DNA of 11,374 nt from positions 1 to 11,374 of the forward strand of contig JACQJM010000008.1 of NCBI GenBank assembly GCA_016205045.1. Reading direction: 5' to 3'. Origin of the DNA: Elusimicrobiota bacterium. GTDB lineage: Bacteria > Elusimicrobiota > Elusimicrobia > JACQJN01. The notes below the pieces were generated by a model. The model was given only the letters and a program-made list of their open reading frames with translations, was not told the origin of the DNA and did no database searches. Positions 1-6,427 of this stretch are shown here, in pieces. Position 1 is the stretch's first letter. The number at the start of each line of letters is the position of its first letter. The translations under genes and the position numbers were made by a program.

Positions 1-2364
1 GCTCAAACTTGGTCAGAGCACTGCAAGCACAAAACATTTACGAGCCCTATTCTTTATCAAGAAGGGGAAAAAAAGCGCCGCATCAAAAGTCTTCTGGGGG
101 AAACCATCGTGAAGGCGACCCGGGAATTGAAGGGAACTCTGTGTCTGTCCGTGTTCAAGGACAACGCCGGGATCATCGCTTTCAATAAGGAGTGGGCGGT
201 CGCTTTCAAGGTGGAGACGCACAACCATCCCTGCGCGGTGGAACCCTACGGAGGCGCGGAGACCGGCGTGGGGGGTGTGATCCGCGATATCCTGGGCGCC
301 GGCAAAGGCGCCAAACCGATTTTGAATACGGATGTGTTCTGTTTTGCATTTCCCGACCGAGGCTGGGATTTGCCTGAAGGAGTTCTGCATCCCAAAAGGG
401 TGTTGAAAAGCGTGGTGGCGGGAGTGCGGGATTACGGCAACCGCATGGGGATTCCCACCGCCAATGGAGCTCTCTGGTTTGATGAAGGGTATGTCTATAA
501 TCCTTTAGTGTTTTGCGGATCAGTGGGAATTCTGCCTCGCAAAGGCATTGCGAAGAAAGTGATGCCAGGAGATCAAATTGTGGTGGTGGGGGGCAGGACG
601 GGGCGGGACGGGATTCATGGCGCCACATTCTCTTCCGACTCCTTAGATGCCTCAACGCCTGCCTGCCGGCAGGCAGGGATGCGAGACGCCGTCCAGATCG
701 GCCACGCCATCACGGAGAAGAAGCTGTTGGATGTCTTGCTCCGGGCGCGTGATCGAGATCTGTACCGTGCCGTCACGGATTGCGGCGCGGGAGGATTTTC
801 TTCCGCGATCGGAGAATTGGGGGAGTCCCTGGCCGCGACCGCGGCACGCGGGCAGGCTTGTGGGGCCAGAGTTCATCTGGAAAAAGCTCCTTTGAAATAT
901 GAAGGATTAAAACCCTGGGAAATTTGGCTTTCGGAGTCTCAGGAAAGGATGGTCTTGGCGGTGCCTAAAAGTGATGTCCAGGAAATCCTCGCGCTTTTTG
1001 GTTCCGAGAACGTAGAAGCGTCTGTGGTGGGAGAGTTCACGCGCACGGGAAAATTAGAAGTATTTTATCAACAAGAGAAGGTGGTGGACTTAGAGATGAA
1101 GTTTTTACACCACGGGCTTCCGCGGGAAGAGCAGCGGGCGGTTTGGAATCCTCCCAATCTGGCTCCCTCCCCTCTGGTAGGGGAGGGTCAGGGTGGGGAG
1201 GTCCCGCTCCGAGAAACTTGGTACCAAAAATTATCGGATTGGAATACCTGTAGTCGGGAGTGGATCATCCGTCAGTACGACCATGAGGTGCAGGGGGCCA
1301 CGGTGGTGAAACCTTTGCAAGGAGGGTTGCAGGAGGGACCGGGGGATGCGTGTGTGATCTGGCCCATAGCGACAGTTCTAAGTTCCCCCGATGCTACGAT
1401 CGGGGCAGGTAAGTTCGAAGTTCGAAGTCAAAAATCCAAAATCCGAAATCTAAAATCTAAAATTGGCTATCGCGGTATTGCCGTCTCCAACGGCTTGAAT
1501 CCCGAATACGGCAAACGCGATCCTGCGGCGATGGCCGAAGCGGCCGTGGATGAGGCATTGAGAAATTTAGTGTGTGTGGGGGCGGACATCCGATGGGCTG
1601 CTCTTCTGGATAATTTTTGCTGGGGGGACACTAAAGACCCCGCGCAGTTAGGGTCCTTGGTGCGGGCGGCTCTAGGGTGTTACCGGGCGGCTAAAATTTT
1701 TAAGGTCCCTTTCATTTCGGGGAAAGACAGTCTTAATAATGTGTACCGAGACAGGCAAGGCCACCGTCATTCTATCCCGGGAACACTTTTGATCTCGGCG
1801 ATTGGCATTGTCCCCGATATTCGGCGAAGCACAACCATGGAGCTTAAAGGCGCCGGCCATCCTCTCTACTTTTTAGGCATTACGGAGAAACAAAGTGTCC
1901 CCCGTTTGGGACCGCACGCCCGCCAAACCATGCTGGCTCTTTCCCAAGCGATTCAGAACGGCTGGGTCCTTTCCTGTCACGACTTATCGGAAGGAGGCTT
2001 GGCGGTGTCTCTGAGTGAAATGGCTTTTGCGGGAGGGTTTGGCGCGGAGGCGGATTTAAAAGCTGTGGTGACCTCTTCCGGAGATTTTTCCGATGCCGAT
2101 ATTCTCTTCGCGGAATCTTTGACCCGATTTTTGGTGGAGGTGGCTCCCGAACGCGAAAAGGATTTTATTAAGGTCATGAAGGGATGCACGGTAAGTCGTC
2201 TGGGCACCACATTGGCCACGCCTGTGGTTCGAGTGCGCGGCTTAAGAGGCGGGTGGCTATTTGAGGAATCCCTTTCCGATTTGAAGATGGCGTGGCAAGG
2301 GCCATTTAAGAATATTTTAGAGCGCAAGGGTGTGGTTACAGAACAACAACATGAAAAAACCTAA
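1..2364 (+). CDS. purL: Phosphoribosylformylglycinamidine synthase, synthetase subunit PurL (5'-partial)
   Basis: PurL makes FGAM from FGAR, ATP and ammonia delivered by PurQ, the fourth step of IMP synthesis, in the cytoplasm. Frame 1 is open from the first base, so the gene starts upstream; the GTG at 109 is internal. Residues 2-8 of the fragment read QTWSEHC, the N-terminal motif of the family. Then come HNHP (74-77) with the glycine-rich VEPYGGAETGVGG, TDCGAGG (about 259-265) and SGKDS (573-577). The 787 visible residues exceed what a small PurL has after TWSEHC. Three repeat-derived insertions account for most of the excess: about residues 220-226, 387-401 and 457-488. The separate purQ immediately downstream (14-bp overlap) shows this is the subunit form lacking the glutaminase domain. 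The stretch after TWSEHC resembles PurL forms that can carry a fused PurS at the N-terminus, but that end is not visible. None of the three insertions interrupts a motif named above. Confidence 0.97.
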   Translation, partial: AQTWSEHCKHKTFTSPILYQEGEKKRRIKSLLGETIVKATRELKGTLCLSVFKDNAGIIAFNKEWAVAFKVETHNHPCAVEPYGGAETGVGGVIRDILGAGKGAKPILNTDVFCFAFPDRGWDLPEGVLHPKRVLKSVVAGVRDYGNRMGIPTANGALWFDEGYVYNPLVFCGSVGILPRKGIAKKVMPGDQIVVVGGRTGRDGIHGATFSSDSLDASTPACRQAGMRDAVQIGHAITEKKLLDVLLRARDRDLYRAVTDCGAGGFSSAIGELGESLAATAARGQACGARVHLEKAPLKYEGLKPWEIWLSESQERMVLAVPKSDVQEILALFGSENVEASVVGEFTRTGKLEVFYQQEKVVDLEMKFLHHGLPREEQRAVWNPPNLAPSPLVGEGQGGEVPLRETWYQKLSDWNTCSREWIIRQYDHEVQGATVVKPLQGGLQEGPGDACVIWPIATVLSSPDATIGAGKFEVRSQKSKIRNLKSKIGYRGIAVSNGLNPEYGKRDPAAMAEAAVDEALRNLVCVGADIRWAALLDNFCWGDTKDPAQLGSLVRAALGCYRAAKIFKVPFISGKDSLNNVYRDRQGHRHSIPGTLLISAIGIVPDIRRSTTMELKGAGHPLYFLGITEKQSVPRLGPHARQTMLALSQAIQNGWVLSCHDLSEGGLAVSLSEMAFAGGFGAEADLKAVVTSSGDFSDADILFAESLTRFLVEVAPEREKDFIKVMKGCTVSRLGTTLATPVVRVRGLRGGWLFEESLSDLKMAWQGPFKNILERKGVVTEQQHEKT
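658..677. repeat. 20-nt perfect palindrome inserted in-frame in purL
   Basis: CCTGCCTGCCGGCAGGCAGG is its own reverse complement. It encodes PACRQAG between the conserved GATFSSDSLD segment and the AVQIGHAITEKKLLDVL segment, where PurL proteins normally have only a short linker. With one extra G it adds 21 nt, so the frame is kept. The identical 20-mer occurs in purM at 11320-11339, read there in a different frame. The pentamer GATGC flanks it at 646-650 and 678-682, too short to call a target duplication. Confidence 0.9.
1158..1203. repeat. GC-rich hairpin repeat inserted in-frame in purL
   Basis: Arms CCCTCCCCT (1165-1173) and AGGGGAGGG (1179-1187) enclose a 5-nt loop and are followed by a G-rich tail. 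The encoded peptide is LAPSPLVGEGQGGEV (residues 387-401), low-complexity and unlike PurL. On the opposite strand the layout (CCCTGACCCTCCCCT, loop, AGGGGAGGG) matches the repeat ending pyrE at 11131-11183, so the two look like diverged members of one family. Confidence 0.75.
1374..1466. repeat. Composite repeat in purL: hairpin nested in a heptanucleotide tract
   Basis: A hairpin with arms CCCCGAT (1386-1392) and ATCGGGG (1399-1405) is followed by eight 7-nt units from 1411 to 1466, beginning AAGTTCG and drifting through AAATCCA to AAATCTA. Heptads (AGTTCTA, AGTTCCC) also precede the hairpin from 1374, and TAAGTTC occurs directly at 1379-1385 and 1410-1416. The encoded segment, about residues 457-488, separates CVIWPI from YRGIAVSNGLNPEYGK, which are close together in ordinary PurL. 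Because 3 x 7 nt is 7 codons, the tract encodes a loose heptapeptide repeat (KFEVRSQ, then KSKIRNL, then KSKI). Confidence 0.85.
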
Positions 2365-3082
2365 GGTTCTTATTCTTAGGGCCGCGGGCACAAACTGTGA
2401 TGCCGAAACAGCGCTGGCCTTTTCCTTGTTGGGGGTTGGGGCTGAGCGGGTGCATGTCAATGAGTTTCTGAAAGGAAGAGATTCTTTCCTCCAGTATGAC
2501 GTTCTGGTGTTGCCGGGAGGTTTCTCTTACGGGGATGATGTGGGGGCAGGGAAAATCTTAGCCAATGAACTGCGTTCTCTTCCTGATTTTAAGGTCTTTG
2601 TGGATTCCGATCGGCCCGTGATAGGCATCTGTAACGGATTTCAAGTTCTGGTGAAAACCGGATTTCTTCCTGAGTCGGAGGGTGGGCGGCAGGCGGCCAC
2701 TTTGACCTTCAATGATTCGGGAAAGTTCGAGGCGCGTTGGGTGAAGCTCAAAATCAACCGGGACTCTCCCTGTCTTTTTACTCAAGGTCTTCCCGAGGTG
2801 ATCGAACTGCCCATCGCCCATGGGGAAGGAAAATTTGTGGTGGAATCGGAGGGCGTTCTCAGGGGGATGAAAGAAAAAAGACAGGTAGCCATTCAGTATG
2901 AGGGAGGCAATCCCAATGGTTCTGTGGAGGATATCGCCGGAATCACCAACGCCAAGGGAAATTGTTTGGGCCTTATGCCCCACCCCGAAAGATTTTTGAC
3001 TTCTTGGCACCATCCTTCGCGTAAAGGAGATCCGGTGGGGTTGGAGTTTTTTCGAAACGCGTTAGACTATGTTAAATCCTAG
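2351..3082 (+). CDS. purQ: Phosphoribosylformylglycinamidine synthase, glutaminase subunit PurQ
   Basis: PurQ hydrolyses glutamine and passes ammonia to PurL for FGAM formation. The 243-residue protein is a single class I glutamine amidotransferase domain. It has the N-terminal strand and RAAGTNCD, the oxyanion region PGGFSYGDD (about 55-63), nucleophile Cys94 in GICNGFQ, PIAHGEGKF (about 154-162), and catalytic His211 and Glu213 in MPHPER. I chose ATG 2351 over the in-frame GTG at 2330 because MKKPKVLILRAAGTNCD matches the normal N-terminus. This gives a 14-bp overlap with purL, consistent with stoichiometric coupling of the two subunits. There is no strong Shine-Dalgarno, so reinitiation after purL is plausible. 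This is one of the genes free of repeats. The length is slightly above the usual bacterial size of about 225-230. Confidence 0.97.
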   Translation: MKKPKVLILRAAGTNCDAETALAFSLLGVGAERVHVNEFLKGRDSFLQYDVLVLPGGFSYGDDVGAGKILANELRSLPDFKVFVDSDRPVIGICNGFQVLVKTGFLPESEGGRQAATLTFNDSGKFEARWVKLKINRDSPCLFTQGLPEVIELPIAHGEGKFVVESEGVLRGMKEKRQVAIQYEGGNPNGSVEDIAGITNAKGNCLGLMPHPERFLTSWHHPSRKGDPVGLEFFRNALDYVKS

Positions 3083-3092
3083 AATGTTTTCA

Positions 3093-3120
3093 CTAACCCC
3101 TAGCCCCAAGCCCCTAACCC
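3093..3120. repeat. Heptanucleotide tandem tract in the purQ-purF spacer
   Basis: Four degenerate 7-nt units fill most of the 51-bp spacer: CTAACCC, CTAGCCC, CAAGCCC, CTAACCC. The tract sits where a purF ribosome binding site would be expected, and no purine-rich Shine-Dalgarno is visible before ATG 3134. The unit differs in sequence but not in length from the tracts in purL and pyrD. Confidence 0.8.
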
Positions 3121-3133
3121 CTGTCTTTATAAT

Positions 3134-4642
3134 ATGTGTGGAATCATAGGCATTAGCAATCATCGAAACGCGGCCCAACTGGCCTATACGGGTCTGTTTG
3201 CCCTGCAGCATCGGGGGCAAGAAGCCGCGGGCTTGGTCACTGTCCATCAAGGCAAACTTAAAATCCATGTGGGGATGGGCCTGGTAAGTCAGGTTTTTAA
3301 ACCGGATGCGTTTCAGCATCTTCCCGGGAGATCTGCCATCGGCCATGTCCGTTACGCCACCACCGGGGAGAGCAGCGTCAAAAATGCTCAGCCGCTTTTG
3401 TTCACTCAATCCCGAGGCTCTCTGGCCATCGCCCACAATGGGAACCTCACCAATGCGCAGGAGCTTAAACAAAAACTCGAGAAACGGGGAGCGATGTTCC
3501 AATCCTCCACGGACAGTGAGGTGATCGTGCACCTGATCGCCCGGAATACTCGGCCTCTGGAGGATGCCATCATCGAATCCTTAAGACAGGTGGAGGGGGC
3601 GTACTCCCTCTTGTTTCTATCCTCTCAAAAAATGATCGCGGTGCGAGACCCGCACGGATTTCGGCCCCTGGTTCTAGGGAGGCTCAATGGTTCTTATGTG
3701 GTCGCCTCCGAAACCTGCGCCTTAGATCTGATCAAGTCTAAATTTGTGCGAGAAATTGAGCCGGGAGAGATGGTAATTATTGAGGGTGGGTACTTAAAAT
3801 CACTCAAGCCTTTTGCTGAGATTCCCAAAGCCCACTGCATTTTTGAGTATGTCTACTTCGCCCGCCCGGATTCCAAGCTCTTTGGCACCAATGTCCATCA
3901 AGTAAGGCGGGAGTTGGGACGGGAATTGGCGCGAGAGATGATCCCACCACCTGGCGGATCGGTAAGAACGATCAATTCTCAAGCGCCTTTAGGCGCTTCG
4001 CTAGGTGGTGGGATGAAGGGGATCAAAGCCGATCTGGTGGTTCCCGTCCCCGATTCGGGAGTGCCCGCGGCGCTGGGTTTTTCCCAAGAGTCGGGCATCA
4101 TGTTTGAGATGGGATTTATTCGCAGCCACTACACGGGAAGAACATTTATCCAGCCGCTGCAGAGCTTGCGGGATATGGGGGTGGAGTTGAAGTTGAGTGC
4201 CCTCAAGGAAGTCCTCCAGGGGAAGAGAATTATTTTGGTGGATGATTCTATCGTGCGGGGGACCACCTCCCGAAAAATCATTCGGATGCTCCGTCGTATC
4301 AAAGTAAAAGAGATTCACATGGCGATCAGTTCTCCTCCCATCGTTTCTCCCTGCTATTATGGGATCGATACCCCTCAAGAATCGGAGCTCATCGCCGCCA
4401 ACCACTCCATAGATAAAATTCGCCACTATCTAGGCGTGGATAGTCTTCACTACTTGAGTCTAAAGGGTCTGCTTCGCGCTGCGAGCGCCGGCCGAGAGAT
4501 GGGATTTTGCACCGCTTGTTTTACCCGGGAGTATCCTACCCGCGTCTCCCCCGTGCTAAAAGAACCAGGTTCTTTTATGACGGATGACCCAAAAGGAGAA
4601 ATTAAAGCGATCTTTTCAAAAAAGGTAGCAGCTACCTTTTGA
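3134..4642 (+). CDS. purF: Amidophosphoribosyltransferase PurF
   Basis: PurF catalyses the committed step of purine synthesis, PRPP plus glutamine to 5-phosphoribosylamine. The N-terminal Ntn-type glutaminase starts MCGIIG, so Cys2 is the nucleophile after Met removal; HVRYATTG (71-78) and HNGNLTN (101-107) follow. The C-terminal phosphoribosyltransferase domain has VPVPDSG (303-309) and the PRPP loop ILVDDSIVRGTTS (367-379). Cys235, Cys407, Cys459 and Cys462 lie in contexts matching the [4Fe-4S] ligands of the Bacillus-type enzyme, so an oxygen-sensitive cluster is likely. Yet no propeptide can be encoded, because only ten codons without a start precede the ATG after an in-frame stop at 3101. 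Residues 270-294 are a palindromic insertion between the two domains. The tail after YPTRV contains two short palindromes, the second covering the stop. At 502 residues it is somewhat long for the family. Confidence 0.96.
   Translation: MCGIIGISNHRNAAQLAYTGLFALQHRGQEAAGLVTVHQGKLKIHVGMGLVSQVFKPDAFQHLPGRSAIGHVRYATTGESSVKNAQPLLFTQSRGSLAIAHNGNLTNAQELKQKLEKRGAMFQSSTDSEVIVHLIARNTRPLEDAIIESLRQVEGAYSLLFLSSQKMIAVRDPHGFRPLVLGRLNGSYVVASETCALDLIKSKFVREIEPGEMVIIEGGYLKSLKPFAEIPKAHCIFEYVYFARPDSKLFGTNVHQVRRELGRELAREMIPPPGGSVRTINSQAPLGASLGGGMKGIKADLVVPVPDSGVPAALGFSQESGIMFEMGFIRSHYTGRTFIQPLQSLRDMGVELKLSALKEVLQGKRIILVDDSIVRGTTSRKIIRMLRRIKVKEIHMAISSPPIVSPCYYGIDTPQESELIAANHSIDKIRHYLGVDSLHYLSLKGLLRAASAGREMGFCTACFTREYPTRVSPVLKEPGSFMTDDPKGEIKAIFSKKVAATF
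3941..4015. repeat. 75-nt cloverleaf-like palindromic element inserted in-frame in purF
   Basis: Outer arms ATCCCACCACCT (3941-3952) and AGGTGGTGGGAT (4003-4014) pair perfectly over 12 bp. Inside are two hairpins: GATCG (3957-3961) with CGATC (3969-3973), and AAGCGCCT (3981-3988) with AGGCGCTT (3991-3998). Folded, this is a three-way junction. The segment encodes residues 270-294 of PurF, rich in Gly, Pro and Ser, between LGRELAREM and KGIKADLVVPVPDSG. Deleting 3941-4015 rejoins ATG to AAG in frame and restores a normal-looking linker, so the insertion is exactly 25 codons by this reading. Confidence 0.88.
4558..4576. repeat. Short A-tract-bounded palindrome near the purF 3' end
   Basis: AAAAGAACC and GGTTCTTTT are perfect 9-nt arms around a single central A. 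It encodes the KEPGSF segment of the PurF tail, beyond the last family-conserved region. Its layout (AAAAG, variable core, central A, CTTTT) is shared with the palindrome 40 bp downstream. Confidence 0.65.
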
Positions 4643-4644
4643 AA
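4613..4644. repeat. A-tract-bounded palindrome spanning the purF stop codon
   Basis: Core arms AAAAGGTAGC (4620-4629) and GCTACCTTTT (4631-4640) flank one A. The symmetry extends outward to TTTC and GAAA if two extra A residues are bulged. It encodes the last residues KKVAATF, and its right arm provides the first base of the TGA stop. The stem followed by TTTT superficially resembles a weak intrinsic terminator, but purD starts only 14 bases after the stop and the U run is short, so I read it as a repeat. Confidence 0.65.
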
Positions 4645-4656
4645 TGGGCAAATAAA

Positions 4657-5952
4657 ATGAATATTTTAGTTATCGGATCGGGAGGCAGGGAGCACGCTTT
4701 GGTGTGGGGCTTTTTGCGCAGCCCCTCCGTGGAGAAAGTATATTGTGTCCCTGGCAATGTGGGGATGGGAGAAAAGGTAACTCGGGTGCCCATCAATCCT
4801 TTGGATATCCCGGAATTGGTCAAATTCGCCCAGGAAAAAAAGATCGATCTGACCGTGGTAGGGTCGGAGGCGCCTTTGGCGGCGGGATTGGCGGATGCCA
4901 TGCTTTTCGCAGGGTTAAATGTTTTTGGTCCGGTGAGAGCCGCCGCCAGGCTGGAGTCCAGCAAAATTTTCGCCAAGAAGCTCATGAAGAAGTACGAGAT
5001 TCCCACGGCCTCCTTCGAAATTTTTGAAAATCCCGATTCCGCGAGAGCCTATGTGTCGTCTCTCCGTCCCTGGCCTAAGGCAATGGTGTTGAAAGCGGAT
5101 GGATTGACGGGCGGAAAAGGGGTCCACATCTGCCGCACTCAAGAAGAGGCTTTCGAAATGATCCATGCCTTTATGGTTTCAGGAGTACATGGGGAGGCCG
5201 GCAAGCAGGTGGTCATTGAGGAGTGTTTGGAAGGGGAAGAGGCTACCCTCATGGCGCTCTGTGACGGGAAAGCCTTGCTTCCTCTCCTGCCCAGCCAGGA
5301 TCACAAAAGGCTTTTGGACGGCGGTCAGGGGCCGAACACCGGCGGGATGGGAGCGTATGCCCCTTTTTCCGGGGTGACGCCGGCTCTCTTAGGGGAGATC
5401 AAAAAAAATATTTTCGGGAAATTTTTGTGGGCCTTGGAGAGAGAAAATATTCCGTACCGAGGGTTGCTGTATGTCGGGCTGATGCTGACGGCGGAGGGAC
5501 CCAAGGTGTTGGAGTTTAACGTAAGATTTGGAGATCCGGAGACTCAGGCGGTGATCCCCTTGCTCAAATCAGACCTGGCGCAGGTGCTTTTAGGTGCGGG
5601 AAGCCGTTCTCTGGAAAAAATTTCCCTGGAATGGGAGAACCAGAGTACGGTGGGGGTGGTGTTGACTTCCGAAGGGTACCCAGGCGCCTATAAAACGGGC
5701 CGGTTGATCTCGGGGTTGGATCAGGCTGGGGCAGAGGATGGGGTTCATTTGTTTCACGCGGGCACGGATTTTGTGAAAAATCGCTGGATCACCACGGGTG
5801 GCCGAGTGTTGAATGTGGTGGGAAAGGGAAGAACCTTGGAGTCCGCTCGCAGAAAGGCGTATGCAGCCGCCGCTAAGATTGCGTTTGATGGATGTCATTA
5901 CCGTAAAGATATTGGTGGGGCGGGGAGGCTGAAAGAGTATGTCAAAGTATAA
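4657..5952 (+). CDS. purD: Phosphoribosylamine-glycine ligase PurD
   Basis: PurD joins glycine to phosphoribosylamine, the labile product of PurF, with ATP to give GAR; adjacency to purF fits this handover. The 431-residue ATP-grasp protein starts MNILVIGSGGREHAL. It has KADGLTGGKGV (146-156), QDHKRL followed by DGGQGPNTGGMGAY (221-234), EFNVRFGDPETQ (286-297) with metal- and ATP-contacting residues, FHAGT, TTGGRVL and the C-terminal YRKDIG. ATG 4657 gives the canonical N-terminus; an in-frame TTG at 4639 would add six residues. No Shine-Dalgarno is evident, and the purF terminal palindrome lies just upstream. One oddity is Gly223, where most PurD proteins have Asp in DGDxGPNTGG. There are no repeat insertions, and the length is typical. 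Confidence 0.97.
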   Translation: MNILVIGSGGREHALVWGFLRSPSVEKVYCVPGNVGMGEKVTRVPINPLDIPELVKFAQEKKIDLTVVGSEAPLAAGLADAMLFAGLNVFGPVRAAARLESSKIFAKKLMKKYEIPTASFEIFENPDSARAYVSSLRPWPKAMVLKADGLTGGKGVHICRTQEEAFEMIHAFMVSGVHGEAGKQVVIEECLEGEEATLMALCDGKALLPLLPSQDHKRLLDGGQGPNTGGMGAYAPFSGVTPALLGEIKKNIFGKFLWALERENIPYRGLLYVGLMLTAEGPKVLEFNVRFGDPETQAVIPLLKSDLAQVLLGAGSRSLEKISLEWENQSTVGVVLTSEGYPGAYKTGRLISGLDQAGAEDGVHLFHAGTDFVKNRWITTGGRVLNVVGKGRTLESARRKAYAAAAKIAFDGCHYRKDIGGAGRLKEYVKV

Positions 5953-6427
5953 GGTGGCGGTAGTGATGGGCAGTGAGTCGGACATGCCCATCATGCAAAA
6001 GGCGGCGGAGATCCTTCAGTTTTTTGGCGTAGAGCATGGGATGACGGTCTCCTCGGCGCATCGGAGTCCTACCTATCTGTTGAGATGGATTAAGGAAATG
6101 GAGGCCAGCGGCGTGTGCGTGTTTATCGCGGGAGCGGGAGGGGCGGCTCATTTGGCAGGAGTGATTGCGGCGCACACCACCAAACCGGTGATCGGAGTTC
6201 CCATTACTTCCAAGCTTTTGGGGTTAGATTCCTTGCTTTCCACGGTTCAGATGCCCAAGGGAGTCCCCGTGGCCACGGTCGCGGTGGATGGGGCGGCCAA
6301 TGCCGCGGTGTTGGCGGTGCAAATTTTAGCTGTGGCAGATTCGGATCTTAAAACCAAACTGGTAGAGTATAAAGAGAGCATGGCCAAGGAAGTGGAATCA
6401 AAATCGAAGGGGATTAAAAATAAATGA
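5939..6427 (+). CDS. purE: N5-carboxyaminoimidazole ribonucleotide mutase PurE (class I)
   Basis: PurE class I converts N5-CAIR, made by PurK, to CAIR. The 162-residue protein has MGSESD (10-15), SSAHRSP (38-44) with the catalytic His and Arg, GAGGAAHLAGV and the signature PITSKLLGLDSLLSTVQMPKGVPVATVAV. GAAHL, rather than the class II pattern, indicates the bacterial mutase form, which implies a purK elsewhere in the genome. HLAGV in place of the common HLPGM is a mild variation. ATG 5939 overlaps the end of purD by 14 bp and has a good Shine-Dalgarno, GGAGG at 5924-5928, ten bases upstream. The TGA stop overlaps the pyrB ATG, so translation of this purine gene appears coupled to the first pyrimidine gene. 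Confidence 0.97.
   Translation: MSKYKVAVVMGSESDMPIMQKAAEILQFFGVEHGMTVSSAHRSPTYLLRWIKEMEASGVCVFIAGAGGAAHLAGVIAAHTTKPVIGVPITSKLLGLDSLLSTVQMPKGVPVATVAVDGAANAAVLAVQILAVADSDLKTKLVEYKESMAKEVESKSKGIKNK

Noticed and set aside
109..111. GTG at 109 as the start of purL
   Set aside because: The same frame is open to base 1 and encodes the PurL TWSEHC motif upstream of this GTG, so the gene begins outside the window.
13..390. Long reading frames on the opposite strand or in other frames, here and throughout the window
   Set aside because: They lie antisense to or inside well-supported pur and pyr genes and show no recognisable protein family. High GC at third positions of the real genes explains them.
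3093..3120. Telomere-like sequence (CTAACCC and GGGTTTA units)
   Set aside because: The similarity to eukaryotic telomere units is superficial: only three or four degenerate copies, internal to a bacterial operon, with other tracts of entirely different unit sequence.
3128..3133. TATAAT just before the purF ATG, as a -10 promoter box
   Set aside because: It directly abuts the start codon, so transcription would begin inside the gene, and no matching -35 is seen in the heptad tract upstream. It is better explained as A/T-rich spacer.
4620..4645. Intrinsic terminator after purF
   Set aside because: The stem is short and partly A-T, the loop is tiny, the U run is only four, and purD begins 14 bases after the stop. 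The symmetry extending into the A and T flanks fits a palindromic repeat better.
5317..5325. PurD Gly223 in place of the usual Asp as evidence of an inactive enzyme
   Set aside because: All other ATP-grasp and metal-binding motifs are intact and the gene is full-length, so a single loop substitution is weak evidence.
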